A DNA stretch of 64,000 nt from Saprospiraceae bacterium. GTDB taxonomy: Bacteria > Bacteroidota > Bacteroidia > Chitinophagales > Saprospiraceae. The notes under the pieces are model-generated. The model did not search any database, was not told the DNA's origin, and was given only the letters and a program-made list of their open reading frames with translations. The translations under genes and the position numbers were made by a program. Positions within the stretch are counted from its first letter, which is position 1, and every line of letters starts with the position of its first letter. Of this stretch, positions 54,597-61,644 are shown piece by piece. The stretch spans positions 1 through 64,000 of the forward strand of contig WFXH01000102.1 of NCBI GenBank assembly GCA_015490715.1, given 5' to 3'.

Positions 54597-55883
54597 ATGA
54601 GTAGAATACGCATTGCCATCATCACGATTGGAAATGAAATCTTGCGCGGTCGTACGCTCAACACCAACGCCCATTATCTGGCGCGTTGGGCCAATCGCTT
54701 TGGCATAGAGCTATGTCGGATGTGTACCGTGCCCGACGACAAACGGGCCATTCATGCAGCTCTCAACGATGCCTATGGCTGTGCCGATTGGGCTATCTGC
54801 ACGGGAGGATTGGGCCCTACGACCGACGATATTACGCGCCAGGCTATTGCCGAGTATTTCGACCTTCCTTTGGAGTATCGTGAAGATGTGCAAGCGCGTA
54901 TTGAGGAGTTTTTAAGACACTTCGGAATACCATTTGAGGCTAAACACCGCTCGCTGTGTTATGTACCCCAAGGAGCACTGGTGTTTTACAACCGCAAGGG
55001 TACGGCACCGGGTTTTCTCATCGATAGGGGCGGAAGAGTACTGGTGGCTCTGCCGGGCGTACCCATTGAGATGCGCCATCTCGTCGAAGATTACCTCACA
55101 CCGTATGTGCAACAGCGCTATGGGTACCGGCCGCTCCCTTCCGAGCGCATCTTGCTCGCCGGCATAGAAGAGCCCGAAGTGCACCGCCGAGTGGAAACGC
55201 TCATTGACGAGACAGCCACATTCATCGATTGGGGATTTTACCCGCACTATACCAACGTGGAAATCACCCTACGCATGCGACCCGAAGTCGGTGTAGCTCC
55301 GGCCGAGGTGGAGGAGCGTTTGCGAAAGCTGCGCTATCGAATAGAAGAGCTTTTTGGAGCCGACTATGTAGGCAGTGGTGATGTATCGCTTGGGCGGGCC
55401 GCTGGCGCCTATTTAAAACAGCTCGGTTGGTACGCAGGTGCCGCCGAGAGCTGTACGGGAGGCTATATCTCACACTTATTTACTTCGGATGCGGGCAGTT
55501 CGGAGTACTTCAAGGGCGCGATCGTGAGCTATGCCAATGCTGTCAAACACGAGGTGTTAGGGGTGCCGATGGAGGTGTTAAAGGCCGAAGGTGCGGTCTC
55601 GCAACCCGTGGTGGAAGCCATGGTGCGCGGGGCCCTTCGAGTGTTGGATGTGGGGGTGGCGGTGGCCGTAAGTGGCATAGCCGGCCCCGGCGGAGGCACC
55701 CCCGAAAAGCCCGTCGGTACCGTCTGGATCGCGGTGGGCGACCACAGCGAGGTGCGCAGCCGGCGCTTTCACTTTCCCTACGACCGACTGGAAAATATCG
55801 AAATCACCGCCATCACGGCTCTGGATGTCCTGCGCAGATGGTGTCGAGCACGCATTTATAAATCTCCATTGCCATGGACATAG
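54597..55883 (+). CDS. cinA: CinA: nicotinamide-nucleotide amidase / competence-damage protein
   Basis: 428 aa. The N-terminal MoCF-like domain (about 1-170: IITIGNEILRGRTLNTNAHYL, CTGGLGPTTDDITRQ, ALPGVPIEM) is the ADP-ribose pyrophosphatase-type part; the C-terminal domain (about 265-420: AAESCTGGYISHLFTS, SGIAGPGGGTPEKPVGTVWIA) is the NMN deamidase. It recycles NMN to NaMN in NAD metabolism. Overlaps rsmG by 10 nt. Confidence 0.95.
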   Translation: MSRIRIAIITIGNEILRGRTLNTNAHYLARWANRFGIELCRMCTVPDDKRAIHAALNDAYGCADWAICTGGLGPTTDDITRQAIAEYFDLPLEYREDVQARIEEFLRHFGIPFEAKHRSLCYVPQGALVFYNRKGTAPGFLIDRGGRVLVALPGVPIEMRHLVEDYLTPYVQQRYGYRPLPSERILLAGIEEPEVHRRVETLIDETATFIDWGFYPHYTNVEITLRMRPEVGVAPAEVEERLRKLRYRIEELFGADYVGSGDVSLGRAAGAYLKQLGWYAGAAESCTGGYISHLFTSDAGSSEYFKGAIVSYANAVKHEVLGVPMEVLKAEGAVSQPVVEAMVRGALRVLDVGVAVAVSGIAGPGGGTPEKPVGTVWIAVGDHSEVRSRRFHFPYDRLENIEITAITALDVLRRWCRARIYKSPLPWT

Positions 55884-56533
55884 ACGTACAGGCTGGTCTT
55901 GCGCTCCTATTAAAGTACTTTCCCAATTTGACCGACAAGCAGTACCAGCAATTTGCGCAGCTTGCACCCTTGTACAGCGAATGGAACGCGCGCATCAACG
56001 TCATCTCGCGCAAGGATATCGGCAATCTCTACGAACGACACGTGCTCCACAGCCTTTCTATCGCGAAGTTTGTCGACTTCATGCCGGGGACGGTATTGCT
56101 CGACGTGGGCACGGGAGGGGGCTTTCCCGGACTCCCTTTGGCTATCCTCTACCCCGACGTGTTTGTACATCTCATCGATGGCACGGCCAAGAAGATCAAA
56201 GTGGTCAATGCGATCATCAGTGCCCTGGATTTGACCAATGCCAGGGCCCAGCATATACGCGTAGAGCAATTGCGCAAGCGACAATACGACTTTATCGTAT
56301 CGCGTGCAGTAGCCCCCCTCACGATACAATACCGCTGGGGACAAAGGCTCATACGAAGCCCGGGCTTCAACTCGGTACCCAATGGCGTATTATCTCTCAA
56401 AGGCGGCAATGTCCAAAGCGAACTCGACGCTTTGCCCAAAGGCATCTATCGCGAAGCCAATCCGCTGAGTACCTATATCGCTACGCCGTGGTTTGCCCAG
56501 GACAAATACCTCCTCTATGTGCAGGTAGAGTGA
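55874..56533 (+). CDS. rsmG: 16S rRNA (guanine527-N7)-methyltransferase RsmG
   Basis: 219-aa SAM-dependent methyltransferase. Motif I LLDVGTGGGFPGLPLAI, the KK stretch KKIKVVNAIISAL and the catalytic-region FIVSRAVAPL are family features. It begins inside the cinA 3' end (10-nt overlap), so its translation is coupled. Confidence 0.92.
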   Translation: MDIDVQAGLALLLKYFPNLTDKQYQQFAQLAPLYSEWNARINVISRKDIGNLYERHVLHSLSIAKFVDFMPGTVLLDVGTGGGFPGLPLAILYPDVFVHLIDGTAKKIKVVNAIISALDLTNARAQHIRVEQLRKRQYDFIVSRAVAPLTIQYRWGQRLIRSPGFNSVPNGVLSLKGGNVQSELDALPKGIYREANPLSTYIATPWFAQDKYLLYVQVE

Positions 56534-56538
56534 TTGGG

Positions 56539-56925
56539 CTAGGACGCCCCTTCGAAGATCCATTCCTTAAAGTATTCGACGATGGCACGCTTGAGCAGTT
56601 GGCTCTGTTCGAGGATGTCCACTTTAGGCATGCGGCGCACCTTTTGATAGAGCGGCCAGCCGTCATGGGTCGTGCCCAATCGCTTGTAATAGCCCAGGGC
56701 TTCCAGTGCAGCCATAGCGCCTACCTGGATGAGGTCTTCTTTGTCCTTGCGCGAGATGTCCTGGCGCAAAAATCCCGTCTCCTGGATGCCGATGAGGAAG
56801 AGGATGTCGACAAGCGCGGGCTCCTTACGGCGCCGAAACCGACGGCTGATCTTTTGGCGCAAGACGGCCCAGTAAAAGTCCAATTCCCAGCTTTCGATCA
56901 ATTCGGGGTATTTATTAGTAGGCAC
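56539..56925 (-). CDS. Hypothetical protein coupled to purF, 128 aa
   Basis: I do not recognise a named family. It is a soluble, probably all-helical protein (ELIESWELDFYWAVLRQKIS, SRKDKEDLIQVGAMAALEAL, DILEQSQLLKRAIVEYFKEW) with a basic KISRRFRRRKE patch and no signal or membrane segment. Its start lies inside the last codons of purF (11-nt overlap), so the two are translationally coupled. A link to purine synthesis is inferred from that overlap only. Confidence 0.75.
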   Translation of the reverse strand: MPTNKYPELIESWELDFYWAVLRQKISRRFRRRKEPALVDILFLIGIQETGFLRQDISRKDKEDLIQVGAMAALEALGYYKRLGTTHDGWPLYQKVRRMPKVDILEQSQLLKRAIVEYFKEWIFEGAS

Positions 56926-58822
56926 GGATGTTTTTCTTTTCTACGTAATTAATAAACGCACGATTGGCTACGCGGTTGCCCCCAGGTGTGGGGTAATTGC
57001 CCGTAAAATACCAATCTCCCCTGTGATGAGGACAGGCTCGATGTAAGTTTTCGACAGTCTGAAAGATGACGCGCAGTTCAATACGTGGATCCTTTGGGCG
57101 CAACATCTCGGCTATTTTAGCGGAAATCTCATCGGCACTGAAGAGCGCGTATAAACGCTTGACCTCATTGGAAGATTCTTCGATGGGGAGCTCCAACGAG
57201 CGCTTGCAGCGGTGGTAGACCTCTTCGATGAGGTGCTCCTTGTTGTGATCGTACAACAGCTCAATCATCGCTTGGAAGGCTATGAAATCGTGCATCTTGC
57301 TCATGTCGATGCCGTAACAATCGGGATAGCGGATCTGCGGCGCGGAAGAAACGATGACGATACGCTTGGGCAACAGCCGCGACACAATGGCAATGATGCT
57401 GTCGCGCAGCGTGGTCCCCCGTACGATTGAGTCATCTAAGAGCACCAGCGTGTCGCGATGGTTGCGCACGATGCCATAGGTCACGTCGTAGGCATAGGAG
57501 ACCAGGTGACTGCGCCCACTGTCGTCGCTGATAAAAGTGCGCAGCTTTGCGTCTTTGACCACAATTTTCTCTATGCGCGGTCGGAGGGATAAAATGGTGC
57601 GGATTTGTTCATCCTGGGGTTGCCCCTGGCGAAGATGTGTTTGTAATTTTTGCGTCTTTACCTCGTTGAGATATTTCTCCAGTTCTTCCATTAGGCCTCC
57701 AAAGGCAGTTTCTGCCGTGTTGGGGATGTAGGAAAAGACCGTGTTTTCGAAATCGTAGTCGATAGCTTCGAGCACCTGATCCCGCAGGTATCGCCCTAAG
57801 GCTTTGCGCTCTAAATAGATATCTCGATCGGTGCCGCGGCTGAAATAAATGCGCTCGAAGGAGCACGGTGTACATTGGGGAGCGGGGTCTAAGCACTGTT
57901 CGATGCCCACGCGGCCGTCGCGTTTGACGATGAGGGCTGCGCCTGCGGGAATTTCTCGTACCTCGTCGTGGCGCACGTTGAGTGCCGTTTGGATAGCTGG
58001 GCGTTCGGAGGCGGCGACGACGATTTCATCGTCCCAGTAGTAATAGGCAGGACGGATCCCCCACGGATCGCGGTAGACAAAGGCATCGCCGTGTCCGATC
58101 ATGCCCACTAAGGCCCAGCCACCGTCAAATTTGCGCGTGGCCCGCTGCAAGACGCGACTGATCGAAAGGTGGTAAAAGATGCGCTCGTTGAGCTCCTGTG
58201 TCGGCAGACCCTGGGGTTTGAAAAAGCGGTACTGCCATTCGACCTCCTCGTCGAGAAAATGGCCAATCTTTTCAAGCAAGGTGACGGTGTCGCTCTTTTC
58301 AATGGGAAATTGCCCGAGCTCGACGAGCTCGTCAAAAATCGCGTCGACATTGGTCATGTTGAAGTTGCCCGCCAATACCAGAGTACGCGAAATCCAGTTG
58401 CTCTGGCGAATTTTGGGATGAACGTACCGCAAGTCGTTCTGGCCGTGAGTGCCGTAACGCAGGTGTCCCATCAGCACTTCCCCTGCAAAGGGCACCGACT
58501 GCGTCAACCATTCGGCATCCAGCATTTTGTCGGGAGGCAGAGCATTGAAATGAGCGTATACCTCGTCGAAGAGATCCGTCAAGTAATCGGCACCGATCGT
58601 GCGATAGCGGTCTAAGTATCGGGTGCCAAGAGGAGCATGCAATTTAATAGTGGCTATTCCTGCTCCATCCTGGCCGCGATTGCGCTGCTTCTGCATCAAT
58701 AGTTGCAACTTGGTAAGGGCATACAGGGGCGTGCCGTATTTGTCGATATAAAATTGTAAGGGCTTGCGCAGCCGAATAAAGGCGATGCCACACTTGTGAA
58801 AGATTTCCCCGCTCATCACCAT
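56915..58822 (-). CDS. purF: Amidophosphoribosyltransferase (PurF), long form
   Basis: 635 aa; E. coli PurF has about 505. First committed step of purine synthesis: PRPP plus glutamine gives phosphoribosylamine. Cys11 in HKCGIAF is the likely N-terminal nucleophile after processing; QNRGQDGAGIA-type text (RNRGQDGAGIA), GHLRYGTHG and LAGNFNMTN mark the glutaminase domain, and VLLDDSIVRGTTLRDSI the PRPP loop. About 100 extra residues occur within and after the glutaminase domain. A -7 box at 58835-58842 rules out the upstream ATG at 58882; ATG 58822 or 58816 remains, with a very short leader. Confidence 0.88.
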   Translation of the reverse strand: MVMSGEIFHKCGIAFIRLRKPLQFYIDKYGTPLYALTKLQLLMQKQRNRGQDGAGIATIKLHAPLGTRYLDRYRTIGADYLTDLFDEVYAHFNALPPDKMLDAEWLTQSVPFAGEVLMGHLRYGTHGQNDLRYVHPKIRQSNWISRTLVLAGNFNMTNVDAIFDELVELGQFPIEKSDTVTLLEKIGHFLDEEVEWQYRFFKPQGLPTQELNERIFYHLSISRVLQRATRKFDGGWALVGMIGHGDAFVYRDPWGIRPAYYYWDDEIVVAASERPAIQTALNVRHDEVREIPAGAALIVKRDGRVGIEQCLDPAPQCTPCSFERIYFSRGTDRDIYLERKALGRYLRDQVLEAIDYDFENTVFSYIPNTAETAFGGLMEELEKYLNEVKTQKLQTHLRQGQPQDEQIRTILSLRPRIEKIVVKDAKLRTFISDDSGRSHLVSYAYDVTYGIVRNHRDTLVLLDDSIVRGTTLRDSIIAIVSRLLPKRIVIVSSAPQIRYPDCYGIDMSKMHDFIAFQAMIELLYDHNKEHLIEEVYHRCKRSLELPIEESSNEVKRLYALFSADEISAKIAEMLRPKDPRIELRVIFQTVENLHRACPHHRGDWYFTGNYPTPGGNRVANRAFINYVEKKNIRAY

Positions 58823-58834
58823 GTATTGCCTCGA

Positions 58835-58842
58835 CAAAGATA
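58835..58842 (-). promoter_or_regulatory. Bacteroidota -7 box before purF
   Basis: TATCTTTG on the minus strand. A CAA on the plus strand at 58859-58861 could be the -33 TTG at 16-nt spacing, shorter than usual. Confidence 0.45.
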
Positions 58843-58914
58843 CGCTATTTGCAATGGACAAAGGGTGCAATGACGAGCGCACGCATACGCCCTTCAGAAA
58901 GAGGAGGTCTCATA

Positions 58915-58980
58915 AGTGGTATTGCCTAAAATATCTGTATGAAATGGTTAGCGCCGTGAAGAAATGATTAGGCGACCACT
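58915..58980. repeat. 66-nt stem-loop repeat element carrying the dispersed motif
   Basis: AGTGGT (58915-58920) pairs with ACCACT (58975-58980) and GCCTAA (58924-58929) with TTAGGC (58968-58973). The loop holds GTATGAAATGGTTAGCGCC (58937-58955), followed by a diverged second copy of GAAATGRTTAGSCG. This is the clearest folded single element of the family. Confidence 0.65.
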
Positions 58981-59159
58981 GTTTTATATTTAGGAGGAAT
59001 AAAATCGCAGAACACAGAGGGCATGAGCTTCCGATTGTCGTTGTGCGCTCATACTAAACGCCCATGGCACTCGTTAGGATAGAGCAACAAAATGAAGGGC
59101 AGTATTGCAAACATCTCGACGCTGAAGAAACCTGGTCCATCCGCAAAACAAGGACTTCT

Positions 59160-60518
59160 ATGCTCAAAATCCGTTTTGAAAAGGTGTTGCCCCAGTGGAG
59201 GGGGCCTTCTCTTGCAGCGTCATTAGCAGTGTGGGGGTTATTATTGGCTCCAAACCTACTGTGGTCGCAAGCGCGGATCATCCACCTGAAAAATCCGTCT
59301 TTCGAAGGTATCCCCCAGCAAGGCATGTATGCGCGGTTTAACCTGAGTGGTTGGATAGACTGCGGTTTTTCGCAGGAGACCCCACCCGATGTACACGGCA
59401 GTAATACCAATTATTTTGACGTCAACAAAAAGCCCTTCCACGGGAATACCTTTCTCGGCATGGTCGTGCGGTCGACCAACACGTGGGAACGCGTCTCTCA
59501 ACGCCTGGAGGCCCCGCTCCTCAAAGGGCAGTGCTATAAATTTACGATTTACCTCGCGCGAGCCTCGCGCTACGTCAGCGGCATCAACGAAGACCGCCTC
59601 CAGCGCTATCGAAATCGGGCAAGGCTGAAAGAAGTGCGCCGCACGTTTGGCAGAGCGGAATACGATTTTACCAACCCCGTCATCCTCCGCATTTGGGGAG
59701 GAAACGGCTATTGCGTCCAAAAGGAATTGCTCGCCGAAAGCCAACCCATCATCAACACCGAATGGAAGAAATACGAGTTTTACTTCAACCCCAAATTCAA
59801 TCACCAGTATATCGAACTCGAAGCATTTTACGAGCTGCCCCTCATACAGTTTTACAACGGCAATGTCTTGCTCGACAATGCCTCGGATATCGTACCCGTA
59901 CCATGCCCCGAAGAAGAGCTCCTCTACACATCCACCGTCAAAGATCCCGATTACAACGAGGCACAGCAGCGCTATCGACAGCAGCGCGAAGAAAAACGAA
60001 GAGCAAAGAGCCCCACGGTGGCGAAGACGCCTCCACCCAAGCCTCGCAAGCCAAAGCCCAAACCTCCAACTACTAAAAAGCCCAAGGAACAAAGTGCATC
60101 GATTGCGCAGTCACCAACCCAGGTAGAAGAACCCCAAAGCCTCCGCAGGCTCCGTAAAAAAGACCTCAAACGCGGCCAACGCATACGCATCAAGCGACTG
60201 TTCTTCAAAGCGGATTCGGCTACCATTACCCCCGAATCCGAAGTAGTGCTCGATGATTTGTACCATTTTTTGCGCAACAATCCCACCGTGCGCATCGAAA
60301 TCGGCGGACACACCAACGGCCGCCCGCCACACGCCTATTGCGATAGCCTTTCCACCGCACGTGCAAAGGCCGTGTACGATTACCTCGTCCGACGAGGTAT
60401 TGATCCATCGCGGTTGAGCTACAAAGGCTACGGCAAGCGCATGCCCATCGCCCCCAACACCACTCCTGAAGGGCGACGAAAAAACCAGCGCGTCGAGATA
60501 AAAATCATCGATCTGTAA
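59160..60518 (+). CDS. OmpA-family outer-membrane/periplasmic protein
   Basis: 452 aa. A signal peptide (KVLPQWRGPSLAASLAVWGL through LLWSQ) supports ATG 59160. Residues of about 40-250 form a galactose-binding-like domain with NPSFEGIPQQG, GWIDCGFSQETPPD and FLGMVVRSTNTWERVSQ, a module seen in Bacteroidota surface proteins. A Pro/Lys linker (about 300-345: TPPPKPRKPKPKPPTTKKPK) leads to a C-terminal OmpA domain (LFFKADSATITPESEVVLDDL, GHTNGRPP, LSTARAKAVYDYLVRRG, GYGKRMPIAPNTTPEGRRKNQRVEI split) that binds peptidoglycan. A wall-anchored binding protein is the likely role. Confidence 0.85.
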   Translation: MLKIRFEKVLPQWRGPSLAASLAVWGLLLAPNLLWSQARIIHLKNPSFEGIPQQGMYARFNLSGWIDCGFSQETPPDVHGSNTNYFDVNKKPFHGNTFLGMVVRSTNTWERVSQRLEAPLLKGQCYKFTIYLARASRYVSGINEDRLQRYRNRARLKEVRRTFGRAEYDFTNPVILRIWGGNGYCVQKELLAESQPIINTEWKKYEFYFNPKFNHQYIELEAFYELPLIQFYNGNVLLDNASDIVPVPCPEEELLYTSTVKDPDYNEAQQRYRQQREEKRRAKSPTVAKTPPPKPRKPKPKPPTTKKPKEQSASIAQSPTQVEEPQSLRRLRKKDLKRGQRIRIKRLFFKADSATITPESEVVLDDLYHFLRNNPTVRIEIGGHTNGRPPHAYCDSLSTARAKAVYDYLVRRGIDPSRLSYKGYGKRMPIAPNTTPEGRRKNQRVEIKIIDL

Positions 60519-60742
60519 GAGAATCCATGGAGTAGAAGGCGTCGTGTGCTACACCTCCATCCTCAATTTGCAGGGGGGAGTGGAAAGGATTGTTGTGCCT
60601 TTAGAAGCACCGCGAGCTCTGCATAAAATTGTAGATAGTTTCGTACCACGGGCCTGGCCTTCCTCATTGAGGGGAGTACAGCACTTTCCCCCCTGGACCC
60701 CTTGGAGGAAAGGGCGTGTTGCGGAAGTGTGCGTGTCGAAAA

Positions 60743-61147
60743 TTACTCTTCCTCTTCGGAAGCAGGACCCGGCAGATCGACCTCGGGTGGTATGTTTTCG
60801 ACATCGACTTCGGGAGGAGCTGTTTGGGCAGCTGGCTCGTTTTTCGCGGTACTGCCGTTGCCGTTTTGGGCGGTGTATTCTTCCATCGGTATGACGGAGA
60901 CGTAGGTGCGCACTTTGTGGTGCTTGTGTCGCTTTTTGCGGAAGACGACTACGCCGTCGGTCAGTGCGAAGATGGTGTAGTCTTTACCCAGTCCGACATT
61001 TTTGCCTGGGTGGTATTTGGTGCCGCGCTGGCGGACGATGATATTCCCGGCTCTCGCTACTTGTCCACCGAACAATTTTACACCTAAGCGCTTACTATGC
61101 GAATCCCTTCCGTTGTCGGTACTTCCTACACCTTTTTTATGTGCCAT
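60743..61147 (-). CDS. rpmA: 50S ribosomal protein L27 with acidic tail
   Basis: 134 aa against a usual 84-90. [20 protein letters not shown] is the normal N-terminus without a cleaved leader, and [19 protein letters not shown] the core. After about residue 90 a Pro/Glu/Ala tail ends [15 protein letters not shown]. Downstream of rplU in the usual rplU-rpmA pair, 20 nt apart. Confidence 0.96.
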   Translation of the reverse strand: MAHKKGVGSTDNGRDSHSKRLGVKLFGGQVARAGNIIVRQRGTKYHPGKNVGLGKDYTIFALTDGVVVFRKKRHKHHKVRTYVSVIPMEEYTAQNGNGSTAKNEPAAQTAPPEVDVENIPPEVDLPGPASEEEE

Positions 61148-61167
61148 GGCCGTGCGATTTTATGTGA

Positions 61168-61476
61168 TTATGCCTTGATAGCGTCGATTTTGAGCTTGGT
61201 CAGATGTTGGCGATGCCCCTTTTTGACGCGGTAGCCCTTTCGGCGCTTTTTCTTAAATACGATAACTTTTTTGTCTTTGAGATGTTCGAGCACGGTGGCT
61301 TCGACCTTGGCGTTGAGATGGGGCGTACCGATCTCGACATCGCCGTCGCGGTCGATGAGGAGCACTTCGCCGATTTGTATCTTGTCGCCTTCGTTGGCGT
61401 CTAAGCGATTGACGTAAAGGGTTTGTCCCTCCTCGACCTTGTATTGATGACCTCCGATTTCGATAACTGCAAACAT
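61168..61476 (-). CDS. rplU: 50S ribosomal protein L21
   Basis: 102-aa protein. MFAVIEIGGHQYKVEEGQTL and KRRKGYRVKKGHRQHLTKLKI are diagnostic. ATG 61476 is preferred; ATG 61482 adds two residues. Longer in-frame extension upstream runs through the promoter box at 61510-61517 and is rejected. Confidence 0.97.
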   Translation of the reverse strand: MFAVIEIGGHQYKVEEGQTLYVNRLDANEGDKIQIGEVLLIDRDGDVEIGTPHLNAKVEATVLEHLKDKKVIVFKKKRRKGYRVKKGHRQHLTKLKIDAIKA

Positions 61477-61509
61477 GGCCATACCTTTATCTATCCGTGA
61501 ATTGAGCCG

Positions 61510-61517
61510 CAAAGATA
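61510..61517 (-). promoter_or_regulatory. Bacteroidota -7 box before rplU
   Basis: TATCTTTG on the minus strand, 33 nt before the rplU ATG. It shows that the long open frame upstream of 61476 is not coding. Confidence 0.5.
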
Positions 61518-61611
61518 CGTTTTTTTTGACGAATTGTGGAACACCGTCGGAAACTACCGCCAATGCCCCTTGTAAGGACGACATGCTATGGGCAAATATC
61601 CAATATTTTTG

Positions 61612-61619
61612 TATCTTCG
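61612..61619 (+). promoter_or_regulatory. -7-like box before the BNR-repeat gene
   Basis: TATCTTCG, one base from TAnnTTTG, 25 nt before ATG 61645; GGGGAGAG lies between them as an SD-like sequence. Confidence 0.4.
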
Positions 61620-61644
61620 CGTAGAGCTCGTAGGGGAGAGTGAA

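Larger units (their letters stand above)
58823..59159. other. Divergent intergenic region purF / OmpA-family gene
   Basis: This 337-nt gap holds the purF -7 box (58835-58842), the stem-loop repeat element at 58915-58980, and AAATCGCAG-type A-rich sequence. A 32-codon in-frame extension of the OmpA gene back to ATG 59064 is possible but lacks a signal peptide at its start. No other gene is seen. Confidence 0.5.

Noticed and set aside
55825-56952. 375-codon plus-strand open frame
   Set aside because: It is a shadow of rsmG in another frame and of the minus-strand genes after it; rich in Arg, His and Cys with no motif.
60519-60742. Possible RNA gene in the C/G-rich gap before rpmA
   Set aside because: Several short inverted repeats are present, but no cloverleaf, no conserved RNA motif and no T-run were found.
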